The notes under the pieces were generated by a model, which was given only the letters and a program-made list of their open reading frames with translations, made no database searches and was not told where the DNA came from. A program made the position numbers and the translations under genes. A DNA stretch of 43,935 nt from Bugula neritina (Eukaryota > Bryozoa > Gymnolaemata > Cheilostomatida > Bugulidae). The DNA lies in contig CAXIUT010000263.1 of the NCBI GenBank assembly GCA_964035545.1, positions 64,001 to 107,935 of the forward strand. The letters run 5' to 3'. The stretch's first letter is position 1. Each line of letters opens with the position of its first letter. Shown piece after piece: positions 11,607 to 22,500 of the stretch.

Positions 11607-11734
11607 AATCAAAAGACAAAATGACTAATTAAAAGAATGACAAAATAGCTAATTAAAAGAATGACAAAATAACTAATTAAAAGAATAACAAAATAACTAT
11701 TTAAGAATGACAAAATGATGAATTAAGAATAACA
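11607..11734. repeat. degenerate 23-25-bp tandem repeat, about 5 copies
   Basis: Copies of TAATTAAAAGAATGACAAAA with small variants follow each other just upstream of the DUF4139 gene and just downstream of the next minus-strand gene. Confidence 0.8.
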
Positions 11735-11742
11735 AAGGTCTA

Positions 11743-13191
11743 TCAATACTGATATCTTCTATTTCTAACTATTTTAGGTGCCCTACTTATCTCGTTCTAG
11801 TTGAACTCTATTTCTTGAATTCTTTTCTTTATGTTATCGACAATTGACTCCTTTCTTCTTAATATCAAACTACTATCTACTCTTTGCTCATCAAACCTTT
11901 TGGTATGTGGAATCTAGTAATTCCCTAAATATTTTTGATCGTTTTATTCGGGAGATACTATCTTGTCGATAAACGAAAGTTATATTGAAAAATTCCTAGA
12001 CTTATTGCCATTCGACAGATCTTTAGGACTAAGTAACTTTTCTTTAGGTTTTTTTGACTATTATTTAAAGATATATTTAGGCAATGATTTCAAGTGAGAA
12101 GAACCTTCTTTGCCTTCTCTTTTCTTATTAAGCTACAACTTCAAATCTTAATGCAATTTACCTGAATGAGAAGTAAGTTTATTATTCCATTTATTGTGAA
12201 AAACAACTAACTACCTTGGATTTGGATCTTGCGTATAAAATGCATTTTTAACAAATTTCATCTTTTTGTACAAATCTTAATCATGAAGTTGCAAACGAGT
12301 AAACAAATCAGGATCTTGCTAGTAGTACTAGCTTAGTAGTCGATAGAACTTTTAAAAGTTAATGTGGCGTTTCCCATCTGCGATCTTTCTAAACTTTTGC
12401 ATTAGAGATTGCTTAGTTATGACATGATTGAACATATTATAAGCTTTGGCATAGACTAGCATCTTGCCAATAGTCATAGTTGATGCCTACTAACCCAACT
12501 GGTCGAATGTTTTAGGACCACCGACTTACATCTGGTTTTTACAAAATGTTAAAAATATGAGTTGGGCATTTTTCTTTATTAATTCGTTACTTGAACTGTA
12601 GTGCATTGGTTCTAAACCATTCTCGAATTAATTCTATTACTAGTTGACTTATCCATTGTATCCCAACCTATTTTTTGATTTTGTTCCCTTGTTTTTAACT
12701 CGAAGTTATTCCTTGTCGAGTTATTAATCTTATTCTTTGTTTTATTATTTTTAGCCATTTTATTATTGATTTTGTTTTAATTAGACGTTGAGTCTTTCTT
12801 TGCTATCATTTTTATTGAGTTTTCCTTAATCTTTATTTTTTTATTTTTAATATTGAACACTGAAAATATCATTATTTTAAATGGTGTATTTCAGGACTTC
12901 TTCAGCCATATTGGCATCAAATAACTTACTTCCTCTTTCTCCATTGTTACTGATAAAGTCATTGATATTTTTAGTTAGAGAAGCAACTATTTTATTATTA
13001 GTGCGTTCTTCTGATTTATATCTAGAAATGCAGAAGATATCATAGATATAGTTGATAAGAGTGGGAATAGGAAGAGATTTTAGAGTGAGATTAGGTTGAC
13101 CTCCAAAATATTACTTGTGTTTCTAAGCTAGAAGATGACGATTGTTTGTTAAGTAGCGATTGAATTATGATAAGTTTTATTGCTATGGCAT
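11743..13191 (-). CDS. EF-hand-like ciliate protein (482 aa)
   Basis: Single exon, ATG 13191, TGA 11743-11745. The N-terminal 110 residues (start MPEQENLSEFNRY) are mixed helical. A low-complexity Glu/Lys/Asn/Gln linker follows. Residues about 230-340 contain TMTIGKMLVYAKAYNMF, ITKQSLMQKFRKIADG and INFEKFYRLLSEYYEQDPDL, which has the helix spacing of degenerate EF-hand or calponin-like helical domains found in many ciliate cytoskeletal proteins, without canonical calcium-loop acidic residues. The C-terminus is basic. The start codon is 21 bp from a telomeric repeat tract (13213-13285), so that tract lies in its promoter. Specific function unknown. Confidence 0.7.
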
Positions 13192-13212
13192 TCGATTATA
13201 TATTATTTGGTA

Positions 13213-13285
13213 TGGGGTTGGGGTTGGGGTTGGGGTTGGGGTTGGGGTTGGGGTTGGGGTTGGGGTTGGGGTTGGGGTTGGGTTG
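13213..13285 (+). repeat. internal telomeric tract (TTGGGG)n
   Basis: About 73 bp of GGGGTT repeats, G-rich strand on plus, with one GGGTT unit at the right edge. It sits immediately upstream of the minus-strand gene ending at 11743 and about 300 bp downstream of the small ORF at 13588-13755. Confidence 0.97.
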
Positions 13286-13587
13286 TTAATCAAAAATATT
13301 AGGCGGAGGGTAAGTCGAATATAGAGCTACTTTATAGTAGAATTTTCATTTTTTACGATTCTATATTAAAAAGGATGTGACTAATTAGTTAAAACCATTA
13401 ATTAATTTAGTTTTAATTTTTCGTTTTGATTTAGATATTCTATTTTTGATTTATTACTACAGATAAAGAAACAGTACAGGTAAGATAGTAATATCCATTT
13501 GATTAAGTTTTACTTATTTAACTAACTGAATTCAGGTCTATGACGGTAGTTGGTATTTTGGAGTGATTATTAAAAGTGATAAATCGT

Positions 13588-13755
13588 TCATTGATTATCC
13601 TTGTTGTTCGTCTATGATTGGTAATGATGTTACTGACGCCACTGTTTTAAATGTTTTGATCTTTTATAGAACTGTCCCTACTTCTTTATTCTCATTGCCT
13701 ATTGAACTATTTTGAACCATTCCTCTTATTTGCTTTTTTGACTCCTATTACCCAT
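13588..13755 (-). CDS. possible small protein (55 aa)
   Basis: ATG 13755, TGA 13588-13590. Starts MGN, a possible N-myristoylation site, followed by EEEWFKIVQEAMRIKKEGQF; basic and helical, with Glu from TAA/TAG. A plus-strand frame in the same place (containing YDGSWYFGVIIKSDKS) is a competing reading. Divergent from the coiled-coil gene at 13861. The 302 bp between 13286 and 13587 hold no supportable gene. Confidence 0.35.
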
Positions 13756-13860
13756 CTAATAAGATAGTTATTTTAAATATTTAATTTCTGATGACTACTT
13801 ATATTATAATTTGATTATTACTAGTGATATAATTCGATATAATCTGAAAGTAATAATTAT

Positions 13861-16161
13861 ATGAGTAGATAGTAAATATACAAAATCAAATCAAATAACT
13901 AAAACTGGTAAAATTAATAAATAAAAAAGTTAAATGAGACTTACAATCAAATCATCAAACAATAAACATAGTCGAAAATAAAATAATATCAAAAAAACAT
14001 TTAGATGTAAAAAACAAAAATGAATAGAAAAAGTAAAATATAAATATAAATAAAATAAATAAGAATAAGATAAGAATAAAATATAAAAGTGGTATAGTTA
14101 TAGCAATAGAGAAAGAATAAAGAATTTTAATTAAAATAAAAATAAATAAAAGTTATCATAAAAGAACAATAAAATAAAGAAAATGATTTAAAACAATAAT
14201 TAGTAGCCTATTAAAGATAAATATAACAAGTTTAAAAATAAAATATAGAGATAATAATAAAAATATAAGAAGATAAATTGAAAAGATAGTATTAAAAAGA
14301 GTAAAAAAAGTTAAATGAAGAAATAGAAGATAATCGATTAAAGGAGTTAGAAAAAATTAGAATAATTAGAGAGAAAGAGTTAAAAGAAAATGAAGAGAAA
14401 CTAGAAAAGGAGAAAAAAGAGAAGGAAAAGTAGTTGTAGAAATAAAAGAAGATTATTTAGGAGAAAGAAAAGGAAGTATCAAAGCTCAAATAAGAATTAT
14501 AAAAGAAAAAATAATAATAGTAAAGTTTAGTTAAAGAATAATTAAAAAAGTAGAATAAATAAAGTTAGTCATTTTTACTTATGAAAGAGTAACTAAAAAA
14601 GAAAGAAGAGGTAGAAAAAGAATTAAGATAGAAATAGCTGTAGTACTAGAAAGTAAGTAATGTAAATAAAAAACAATAAACAGCTGATCCAAATAACTCA
14701 AAAAAGTTTCCATCTTTATAAAAAATAACAACAGATAAGAGCATGAGTTAGAACTAAAATAGAAGTATATTATAAAAGGTTCAGAAAGAGAAAGAAAGGA
14801 TAGCAAAATTGATGGCTGATTGCTAAGATCGTATAAAATAAATAAAAGAAACTTAAAATAAGAAGGAATAATAGGTAATAGGTTAGAAATTAAGTGGAAT
14901 TCATTTGAAACATAGTAAGAAGATAAAGCAGTTATAATAAGAAACTGAGAAGACAAGGGAAAAATCAAAATAAGTAGCTTTGAAATTTAAACAGCAAATG
15001 GAAGAACATCAATTAAAAAAATAAAGAAATATCTAAAAAAGAAAAAATAAATTGAATCAACTCAGACAAATGGAAGAAAAACAAAAGAAAAAAGTAATGA
15101 TGATGAACAAAGAAGAATAAACTAAAAAATCAGTAACTTCTTTGAATACAACGATTTAGTTGTAAGTAAATAAAAAAGAGAAATAAATGGTAATAAAGAG
15201 ATAACAATATTCAAGAGTATCAAAAGATTTAGGAGAGATTTAGAAGGATAAAAATGATAGTATGTTTAAGTTGAAGGATATGCTAGTAAGTAAAAAGGAG
15301 TTATAAGTATAATTATAGTTCAAAAAGGGTCAATAGAGGATAAGAAGGGAAAGCAAACAATTAAAGATAGATGAGATGAAGGCTTTATAGATGTTCTAGT
15401 AGTAAGAAAAACGATTTCAGGTATAAATGGATATCTAGAGGATAAAGACAGAAATCAAGTAAAAGAAATAAATTTAGTTAGCTCGACAGAAAAGATAAAT
15501 ATTAATGAAAATGTAGTAAAAGGAAAGAAAGGTATTAGAGGCTTAAATACTAAAACAATAGAAATAAATAAAAATATAATAGTAGAAAATAAGATAAAGG
15601 TTTTAATAGTAAAAATTAACTAGAAAACAACAACTAATAAAAAATAGATAAAAATATTAGTTGGAATTGAAATAGAAATAGAGACAGAAATAGAAATAAA
15701 TGGTTAGTTTGTAAAATAATTACAGGTAGAAATTAAAATAGATACGTTTGAAATTTAACTAATAATGCTAGTTGTAGAAACAAGCGATGAATGAGAGCAT
15801 TCGAATGAGTCGAAGAGGATAGGAATAGATGGCTAGAAAGATAGAAGAGAATAATAGGAAGAAAGAAGATGAAATAAAAGCATTTAGGAAGACCAAAGAA
15901 GAGTAGCATAGAAACAAGTTGATCTAGAGAAGAAGAAAATAAGTAGAATACTTGAATAAACAAAAATAGGGATAACTTCATTTCTACTAATCTGACAATG
16001 AAACATCGAATCAACTTTCATCGATTCCTTCTTCTTTATCAAATCCAACGATAAAGACAAATTCATCAACGCCAGACTACGATAAATTATTGCGACCAGC
16101 TCCAGCCGATTATACTGGTCCGATGTCGTCTTCCTCGACTTGTTGTTGTTTGATAATGTGA
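13861..16161 (+). CDS. 766-aa coiled-coil protein with CaaX prenylation box
   Basis: Single exon, ATG 13861 (an in-frame TGA lies 36 bp upstream), TGA 16159-16161. Residues about 20-690 are almost continuous Lys/Glu coiled coil; in this gene a large share of Glu codons are TAA or TAG, so the frame looks broken under the standard code. After residue about 700 the composition changes abruptly to a Ser/Pro/Thr-rich linker with RPAPADYTGP, and the protein ends SSTCCCLIM. CLIM is a good CaaX motif (prenylation of the Cys, Met favouring farnesylation), with two extra cysteines beside it for possible palmitoylation. Inference: a long rod tethered to a membrane by its C-terminus, for example a ciliary, basal-body or cortical linker. 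The next gene starts 25 bp later on the same strand. Confidence 0.88.
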
Positions 16162-16186
16162 TAAGTTAATAATCGAAGTTATTTAA

Positions 16187-17509
16187 ATGAGTCAGAAAAA
16201 GAGTAGTAAAAAGGTAGGGGGAGATGAGATGCAACGAATGCGATAAGAATTACATTAGATGAAAAAATTGTACACTAGTTCTAACACAGAGACACAACAC
16301 CATTTAAGGAAGAAATCTACCAACTACGTGAACAACTAGGATATCTGTACATATCTACTCATCCAGCATTCACCAGAAAAGTTCCATGGAGAGCTAGATG
16401 TTGAAAGCCAGCGATAAATATGTAAGCAGTGTACCAAGTAGATGAAGGATTCCTTTTAGGTCGAGAAAACTATCAAAATTCAGGAAGAGGAGTTGACAGA
16501 TTTATAGAATAATTACAAACTACTCAAAAATACTTTTTAAGAGACCAGAAGGAAGAATAAGATTTAGTGGTAGGGATAGATGGAGGGCAACATAAAAAGA
16601 AGAGCGATAGAGAAGGAAGGAGTGGTTAAGAAAATAGGATAGCTTCAGAAGAAGGTAACCCACATAAAAGAATTCAAAGTAAGATATAGAATAATAAAAG
16701 AATAGAGAGGTTGAGTATTTATCTACTTTACAAAAATTAAAAGAAAAAGAAGAATCGAATTAAACACAGCAGAAACGTGATATCCAAAAGATAGTGAACT
16801 AGCATGAAAGTAAACGCAAGGAGTTGCAGACAAATATATCAAAATAAATATAGAATATTCAAGAGTCAGAAGTTAATAAACTGTAGTTAGGTAGTTGAAG
16901 GTTAATTTAGAAATGAATAAGGAACAACAGCTTAAAAAATAAAATTAACTGATAAAAGAGGAGATAGAATTGTGCTAGTCTTAAAGAGAAGTGTTGGAAG
17001 AGGAATATAGGAAGTTGGTCGAAGATAATTAGAGCAGTAGAACGAGAAATGGCAGTTCTGGCTTAGAAGGACAGGCTAATTAAACTTATTAAAGATCTTT
17101 GAGAGTCATCAAATTGGAAAATAAATTGAATAAATTAAAAGGATACCTGCAAGATTAAATCAATAGGCTGGAAGGGGAAAGTAAACTAGTCTAGATTGAG
17201 TTTGAAAATGGTAAAAAAGACATAGAATCTAAGATATCCAAGGCACAGACTTGGCTCAAACTGAAAGACAAAGATTTGAAGAAAATGAAGGCTTGTTCTC
17301 AAATGGTTTTAAACCAACGCAGCAGTCTCTAAGCATACCTTCTTTAGGTTTTCCACGAACATTCATAGATCGACTACAAAGACCCCGCCAATATAAACCA
17401 AATTCTACGTTACCTTTTTATCAAAATAAATTCCAGAAAGCCTCCAGTCACTTACAAAGATTATCTGTTGTCAACAGAACAGAGCCAAATCTCAAAAAAA
17501 TCAATGTGA
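16187..17509 (+). CDS. coiled-coil protein, BBOF1/DUF4515-like (426 aa)
   Basis: Three exons, join(16187..16678, 16701..16890, 16911..17509), 1281 bases; introns of 22 and 20 nt (GT-AG). Mostly coiled coil. HIKEFKNREVEYLSTL in the middle and MVLNQRSSLEAYLLEVF near the C-terminus recall the IKEFRxxK...EL and QRxELExFFLEAL signatures of DUF4515 proteins such as basal body orientation factor 1 (BBOF1/CCDC176), which orient and align basal bodies in multiciliated cells. That assignment rests on remembered family patterns and is tentative. The second intron could also be placed as a 29-nt GT-AG at 16872-16900; the 20-nt choice fits the length seen elsewhere. It directly follows the CaaX coiled-coil gene. 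Confidence 0.7.
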
Positions 17510-17583
17510 TTTGTTTCACTGATAATACAATATATATTATTAATAGCACCTTAGAAATCAAAGTCATTTATTTATTCACTCTA

Positions 17584-17811
17584 TTCTTCTTCTTCTTCTT
17601 CTTCTTCTTCTTCTTCTTCTTCTTCTTCTTCTTCTTCTTCTTCTTCTTCTTCTTCTTCTTCTTCTTCTTCTTCTTCTTCTTCTTCTTCTTCTTCTTCTTC
17701 TTCTTCTTCTTCTTCTTCTTCTTCTTGTTCTTCTTCTTCTTCTTCTTGTTGTTGTTCTTCTTCTTCTTCTTCTTCTTCTTCTTCTTCTTCTTCTTCTTGT
17801 TCTTTCTTCTT
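17584..17811. repeat. (TTC)n/(GAA)n microsatellite, about 228 bp
   Basis: Nearly pure TTC triplets on plus, with a few TTG interruptions near the right end. It lies in the 434-bp spacer between two plus-strand genes (17510-17943). Either strand reads as a homopolymer (Phe on plus, Glu on minus), but no start or flanking domain supports translation. Confidence 0.95.
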
Positions 17812-17943
17812 TGTCTGATAATATATTATAAATATAAAAGAATATTTTAAGTTCGATCGATGATATATTGATTGTGGTATTGATTGTGTTGTAGTATAAT
17901 GTTCTGAAATGTCGTAACTTATCATATTATTTTTTGATTAATT

Positions 17944-18669
17944 ATGCACAAAGAAATAATCATCGACATGAGTGAAGCTTATCCATTCGGGTAACTCAAG
18001 GAGCCAGTCTCTTCTGGTACTTCAGTTTCAGTCCGCAAGGTGCTCCATTTTTCTAGTTCAAAGTAGCAGTAGATGATAAAAAATTTGATTCATTTCCAAA
18101 AATCAGCAAAACACTAAAACCTCATCAACTTGAATCAAGTCCTAGAAGATGAACAATAATTCCAGCTCTTTTACGAATATGTACCATTTCGATTGGAGAA
18201 GTGGGTACTTGATATTAACGAAACCATGGTTTTTGATTTAGAGGAGCAGATGTTAGAACTAGCTGAGTACTTATGTCGATCAAGTCTAAGATTCAAGTTT
18301 GATGGAGAACTTATAGGTCTCGATCAGTAAATGAGACTTAAATATTTTATGGAGGAATTCAGTGTTGATTTTTAAGGATGTGAAAAATATTGTGAAAATA
18401 TGAAGAAAGATATCAAAAGTTTCTTTAAGTAGTTTGCAGGACCACTCTACACTTAAAATAAAGAGTAATAAGGGAAAAGGATCGGATCGATTTCAACAAA
18501 TGGATCAATGTAGCCATCTGAAGAATTTCCATCTTTGGCCATCTCCAAGAAAGGCGAGAACAAAGAGTAAAAAAGTGAGAAGGCGGAGAAGGTAATGGGA
18601 TTAACCAATAAGATTTAAAATTCTAAACGTAGATGTCTGGAGATAATATAAAAATTCAAGAAGAAGTGA
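17944..18669 (+). CDS. kinase-like (pseudokinase-type) protein, 241 aa
   Basis: Single exon, ATG 17944, TGA 18667-18669. Residues about 15-130 have the layout of a protein-kinase N-lobe and hinge: a PFGELKEPVSSGTSVSVRKV stretch in place of the glycine loop, ENLINLNQVLEDEQEFQLFY resembling the helix C / strand 4-5 'HpNIxxxxxvxeD...xyLvfEY' pattern, then EYVPFRLEKWV. No HRD, DFG or APE motif follows; instead there is LIGLDQEMRLKYF and a Lys/Glu-rich tail. If the resemblance is real this is a truncated, inactive kinase-like domain. Otherwise it is an unknown protein. Confidence 0.5.
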
Positions 18670-18797
18670 TCTATTTATCTTTCAAATCAAAACATAATAT
18701 CGCTTCACTAACATATATCTATAAACCTACTAGGACATATTTTTATAGATCATAGAGAACATATTTGATATTTAAGTGATATATATTAATTTTATTG

Positions 18798-19455
18798 ATG
18801 AGGAAGTGGAAACTATACCCGATGCGTGTACTGATTGCTTGATTTAGTTGCCCCAAGACTACCATGGAAAAGTTCCAGCTCCTAGAAAACTTGGAGAGAT
18901 CGCAAGAGACAGACAAGCTGAACGACTCAATCCAGAATATGTTCAAACTAGAATTGGGCACTGGCAACTTAAAAAATTAGACGCTGATGTTTAAAGATAA
19001 CGGAAAGACTACGTCGTTAATTCCACGTATTCGATATATAAGATAGAAAAATTAGCTAGGATTGTCCAGATTGGTTCAAAACTACTTACCATTTCTACTC
19101 CCGCAATCATCACGACCAAAGAAACAGAGATAAAATACTCAGTCACAGCACTTTCAACAGGGCACAAGATGAACAGTTCAACAAAAGTTTAAAGGATAGC
19201 TTCAGTCATACTCAAAAGATCTCTTTTAAGCCATCTTTTTCAGAAGAGAGCAGGATCAGGCCAGTAGCAAAGGTGTCAGAGAAAGTCAACCAAAGAGAAC
19301 CAGGACTGACTGGTTCTCGATGGCATGAGATGAGAGCAGAAGTAACTGGAAAGGTTGGAAGTATATAAACTCGAGATTATTCTATCAGAAAACCTACCTT
19401 GAAAATCGGTGCTTAAAGACATAATAACTTTGTTGATACATATTCAATTGCTTGA
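18798..19455 (+). CDS. unknown protein (205 aa), possibly ciliary
   Basis: Three exons, join(18798..18827, 18848..19026, 19047..19455), 618 bases, both introns exactly 20 nt. The first exon encodes only ten residues (MRKWKLYPMR). Next come ARDRQAERLNPEYVQTRIG and VERERKDYVVNS, then DCPDWFKTTYHFYSRNH. The C-terminal part carries SRWHEMRAEV and SIETRDYSIRKPTLKIGAE. Soluble, basic, no recognised domain. The tandem order with kinesin-4 and BBOF1-like genes hints at a cytoskeletal role, which is only inference. The short first exon could be wrong, but it restores an ATG and uses a standard-length intron. Confidence 0.7.
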
Positions 19456-19591
19456 TAATAATAATAGATCTTATTAAAATTTGTTTGATGTTTTATTGTT
19501 ACAACTAATAATATCTTTGAAACAAATCGATAATGATATTTTTGAGAATAGCAAGTTTTTGATTGTGATGATGATAGTTGAGGTTGATCTT

Positions 19592-22500
19592 ATGAGCAGT
19601 TAGGACGAGTCGTTTAGAGGACGACTTCAATTTCTGATTATAAAATTTGAAATGTAGTTCTAACATCAAGCGAAGGCATCTAAAGCTCGTGTGAAGGTGG
19701 CGATTCGAGTGCGTCCGATGCTTCCCCGTTAACTAACTGATCACTATCACTCATGTCTATCAATTAAATCTTAAAAAGAAATTCAAATCGGTATTGATTC
19801 ACCAGATCGTCAACGCTAGTACAAATTCGATAGAGTTTTTAAAGAAGAAAGTTCTCAAAATTAAGTCTATTAACACTGTATTCAAGAACTGGTGTTGAAT
19901 TGCTTTGAAGGGTACAATGGAGCAGTTCTTGCTTATGGACAAACAGGAAGTATTTTGGTACTTATAAAGGTGGCAAAACATATACCATGGGGACAGCTGC
20001 TTCAGGATTGACTGAATAGAGCAGACAGGGAATTATTCCAAGAGTCATCGACGAGATCTTTTCTGAAATATAGAGTAGAAAAAATAATAGCAATATTACT
20101 TAGTTGTACAATGAACAGATAATTGATCTCTTAAGTGACACACAATTCAAATCAAGGTATGATATATTTGATAAAGAAATTAGAATATAACAATCAAAGA
20201 AGATAGGTAGACTGGATTGGTGAGTGTGGAAGGAGTAGCCAAATAGTTAGTGGGTAGTCCCGAACAAATGCTACGATTGCTATAAAAAGGAGGAGCACAT
20301 AGAACAACCAAACATACCAATATGAACGATATGAGCTCTAGATCCCACGCTATCTTTACCATCTATATCGATAGTTAACCGCTTAGTCATTAAAAATAAG
20401 ATAAACAAGAAGGAATGTCAGGAATCACACATTCCAGGTTCTTTTTTGCTGATTTGGCAGGATCAGAAAGAGCTAAAAAAACAGGCGCTACTGGAGATAC
20501 TCTAAAAGAAGGAATCAATATTAATTTAGGTCTTTTGGAGTTAGGGAACGTTATTTCAGCTTTATCAACTATCGATAAAAACAAAGACCAGTTCATTACT
20601 TTTAGGAATTCAAAGTTAACTCGTATTCTTCAAGATGTTTTGGGTGGAAATAGCAATACCTACATGATAGCCTGCGTATCTCCAGCTTAATCTAACTGCT
20701 AATAATCTTTAAACACTTTGAAATATGCATCAAAAGCAATGAACATCAAAAATACACCAGTTATCAACCGTAATAAGCAAGACATGTTAAAACAGGAGCT
20801 ATTGGAATTGAAAGCTTAAAACAGGCGATTGAAGTTATTGCTATAAGAGAAAGGAGTGAGAGTGGAAGGAGTTGAGTTGGGTAGTCGTGAGGGGTAGTTG
20901 TTAAAAGATGAGAACAGGATGTTAACTAGGAGGTATAATGATAGTTTGGTTGAGTTACAGAAGACAAAACATCGTTTGAATGAGTTATAGATAGGGATAT
21001 ATGATATAAGGAGATAGAAGGATATCATGCAGTTGCAGTTTGAGTAGATGATAAAGTAGAATCCAGATTTAGGTGGTCGTTAATTATCAACAGAATTGAA
21101 ATAAAAATTCAATGAGAATCAACGTGAGCGAGTGCAGATGTTATAGCGATACTTGCAGCAGATACAACAGCTATAGACCAAAGTAGTAGATCGTGATAAC
21201 TCCTTTTCACAACTACAATCAGAATATAACTATTTACTAGCCAATAGCAAAAAAGATTAACAGATGTTGGTTAAAAAACATAAACTATTATATGAAATAG
21301 GTCGCTAGAATAACAAATTAAAACAGGAGTTATCGCGTTTGTCTAACGGATAGCATGTGCTAACCGAGAGTAATCCTGTTGAAACAGAGTAGTTATAGAC
21401 TTTTGTGTTTGAAGAGGGGACAGATGAGGTGATGAGAGAGCAAGAAGAGGATTATAGTAAAAAATAAAAACAAACCAAGGAAGAATTGAGTGCAGTCGAT
21501 AGATATATTATATAAAAATAATAGTTTTTGTAAAAAATAAGCAAATAACAAATATCTTTGTAAACTGAAGTAATTAATTCTATGAAAAACTAATATCATC
21601 AGAAAATAGGGTTATTATAAAGATAAAGAAAGCAGTTGGTTCGTCAAAAAGAGTAGAGTAGTATGGTTGAAAAGAATAGATTTGTTACTAAAATTGATAC
21701 TCTAGAATATTAGTTAAAATAGTATAGGAAAAAAGCAAAAGAGCAGTTAAAGATGGAAAAACAAGTTTAGAGTCAAAATGGAAAGATTAGAGATCTTGCA
21801 TAATAGATAAAAAAATTCAAGTTGCAGAAGATGTAATTGCATAGGAAGTTGAAATAAGATCGAGATTGTTTTGATAAGATGAAAAGTAAACGAGTGAAAT
21901 AACTACTTCATGCTAAGAAGTAAAACTTGAAAAAAGATACTTAGATAAGAAAGGAAAAGCTTAAAACATTCAAAAACTAACAGCTAGTAAAAAGAAAAGA
22001 TGAGGAGTTGAAAAGAATAAAAAAAGTAAATGAAGCTTTAAAGAATATAACAAAACCTGGACCTAGACCATCACTCAGTAACAGAAGAGAAATACATTCG
22101 CTTCAAGAACAAACTAGTAATTAAAGTAAATTAACAGATAAACAACAGGAAGAATTTGTACATAGAATATGTCGACAGATTATGTACTAGATCGATCGAT
22201 AATAAAATTTATTACATATAAAAGCAAGTGTCAAGGAAACAGAAGCTTTATTAGTTGCACAACTAGGATAGCTAACTGCTTTTAAAATCAAAAAATAAAG
22301 ATTATAATTAAAAAAAGAATAAGAACTGTTGAATTGCTAAGAATAATAAGAGAAAATGAGTTTGTAATTGATAATTAGAGAATTATAGGAAAGTGTTTAA
22401 AATTGTTAAGCAAGGATAGACTAGCATCGTCAAAGTGAGATCATGAAATAGCAAATAGATTATTTTGATATCTAGGCAGCTGTCATTTATAGCAAATTAT

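Noticed and set aside
14579-16069. Minus-strand Leu/Phe/Ser-rich ORFs
   Set aside because: Shadows of the Lys/Glu coiled-coil gene at 13861-16161.
17251-17850. Plus-strand ORF of 199 codons with a poly-Phe run
   Set aside because: Overlaps the end of the BBOF1-like gene out of frame and then reads the TTC microsatellite; no domain.
17581-17925. Minus-strand ORF with a poly-Glu run
   Set aside because: Antisense of the same microsatellite; no supporting sequence on either side.
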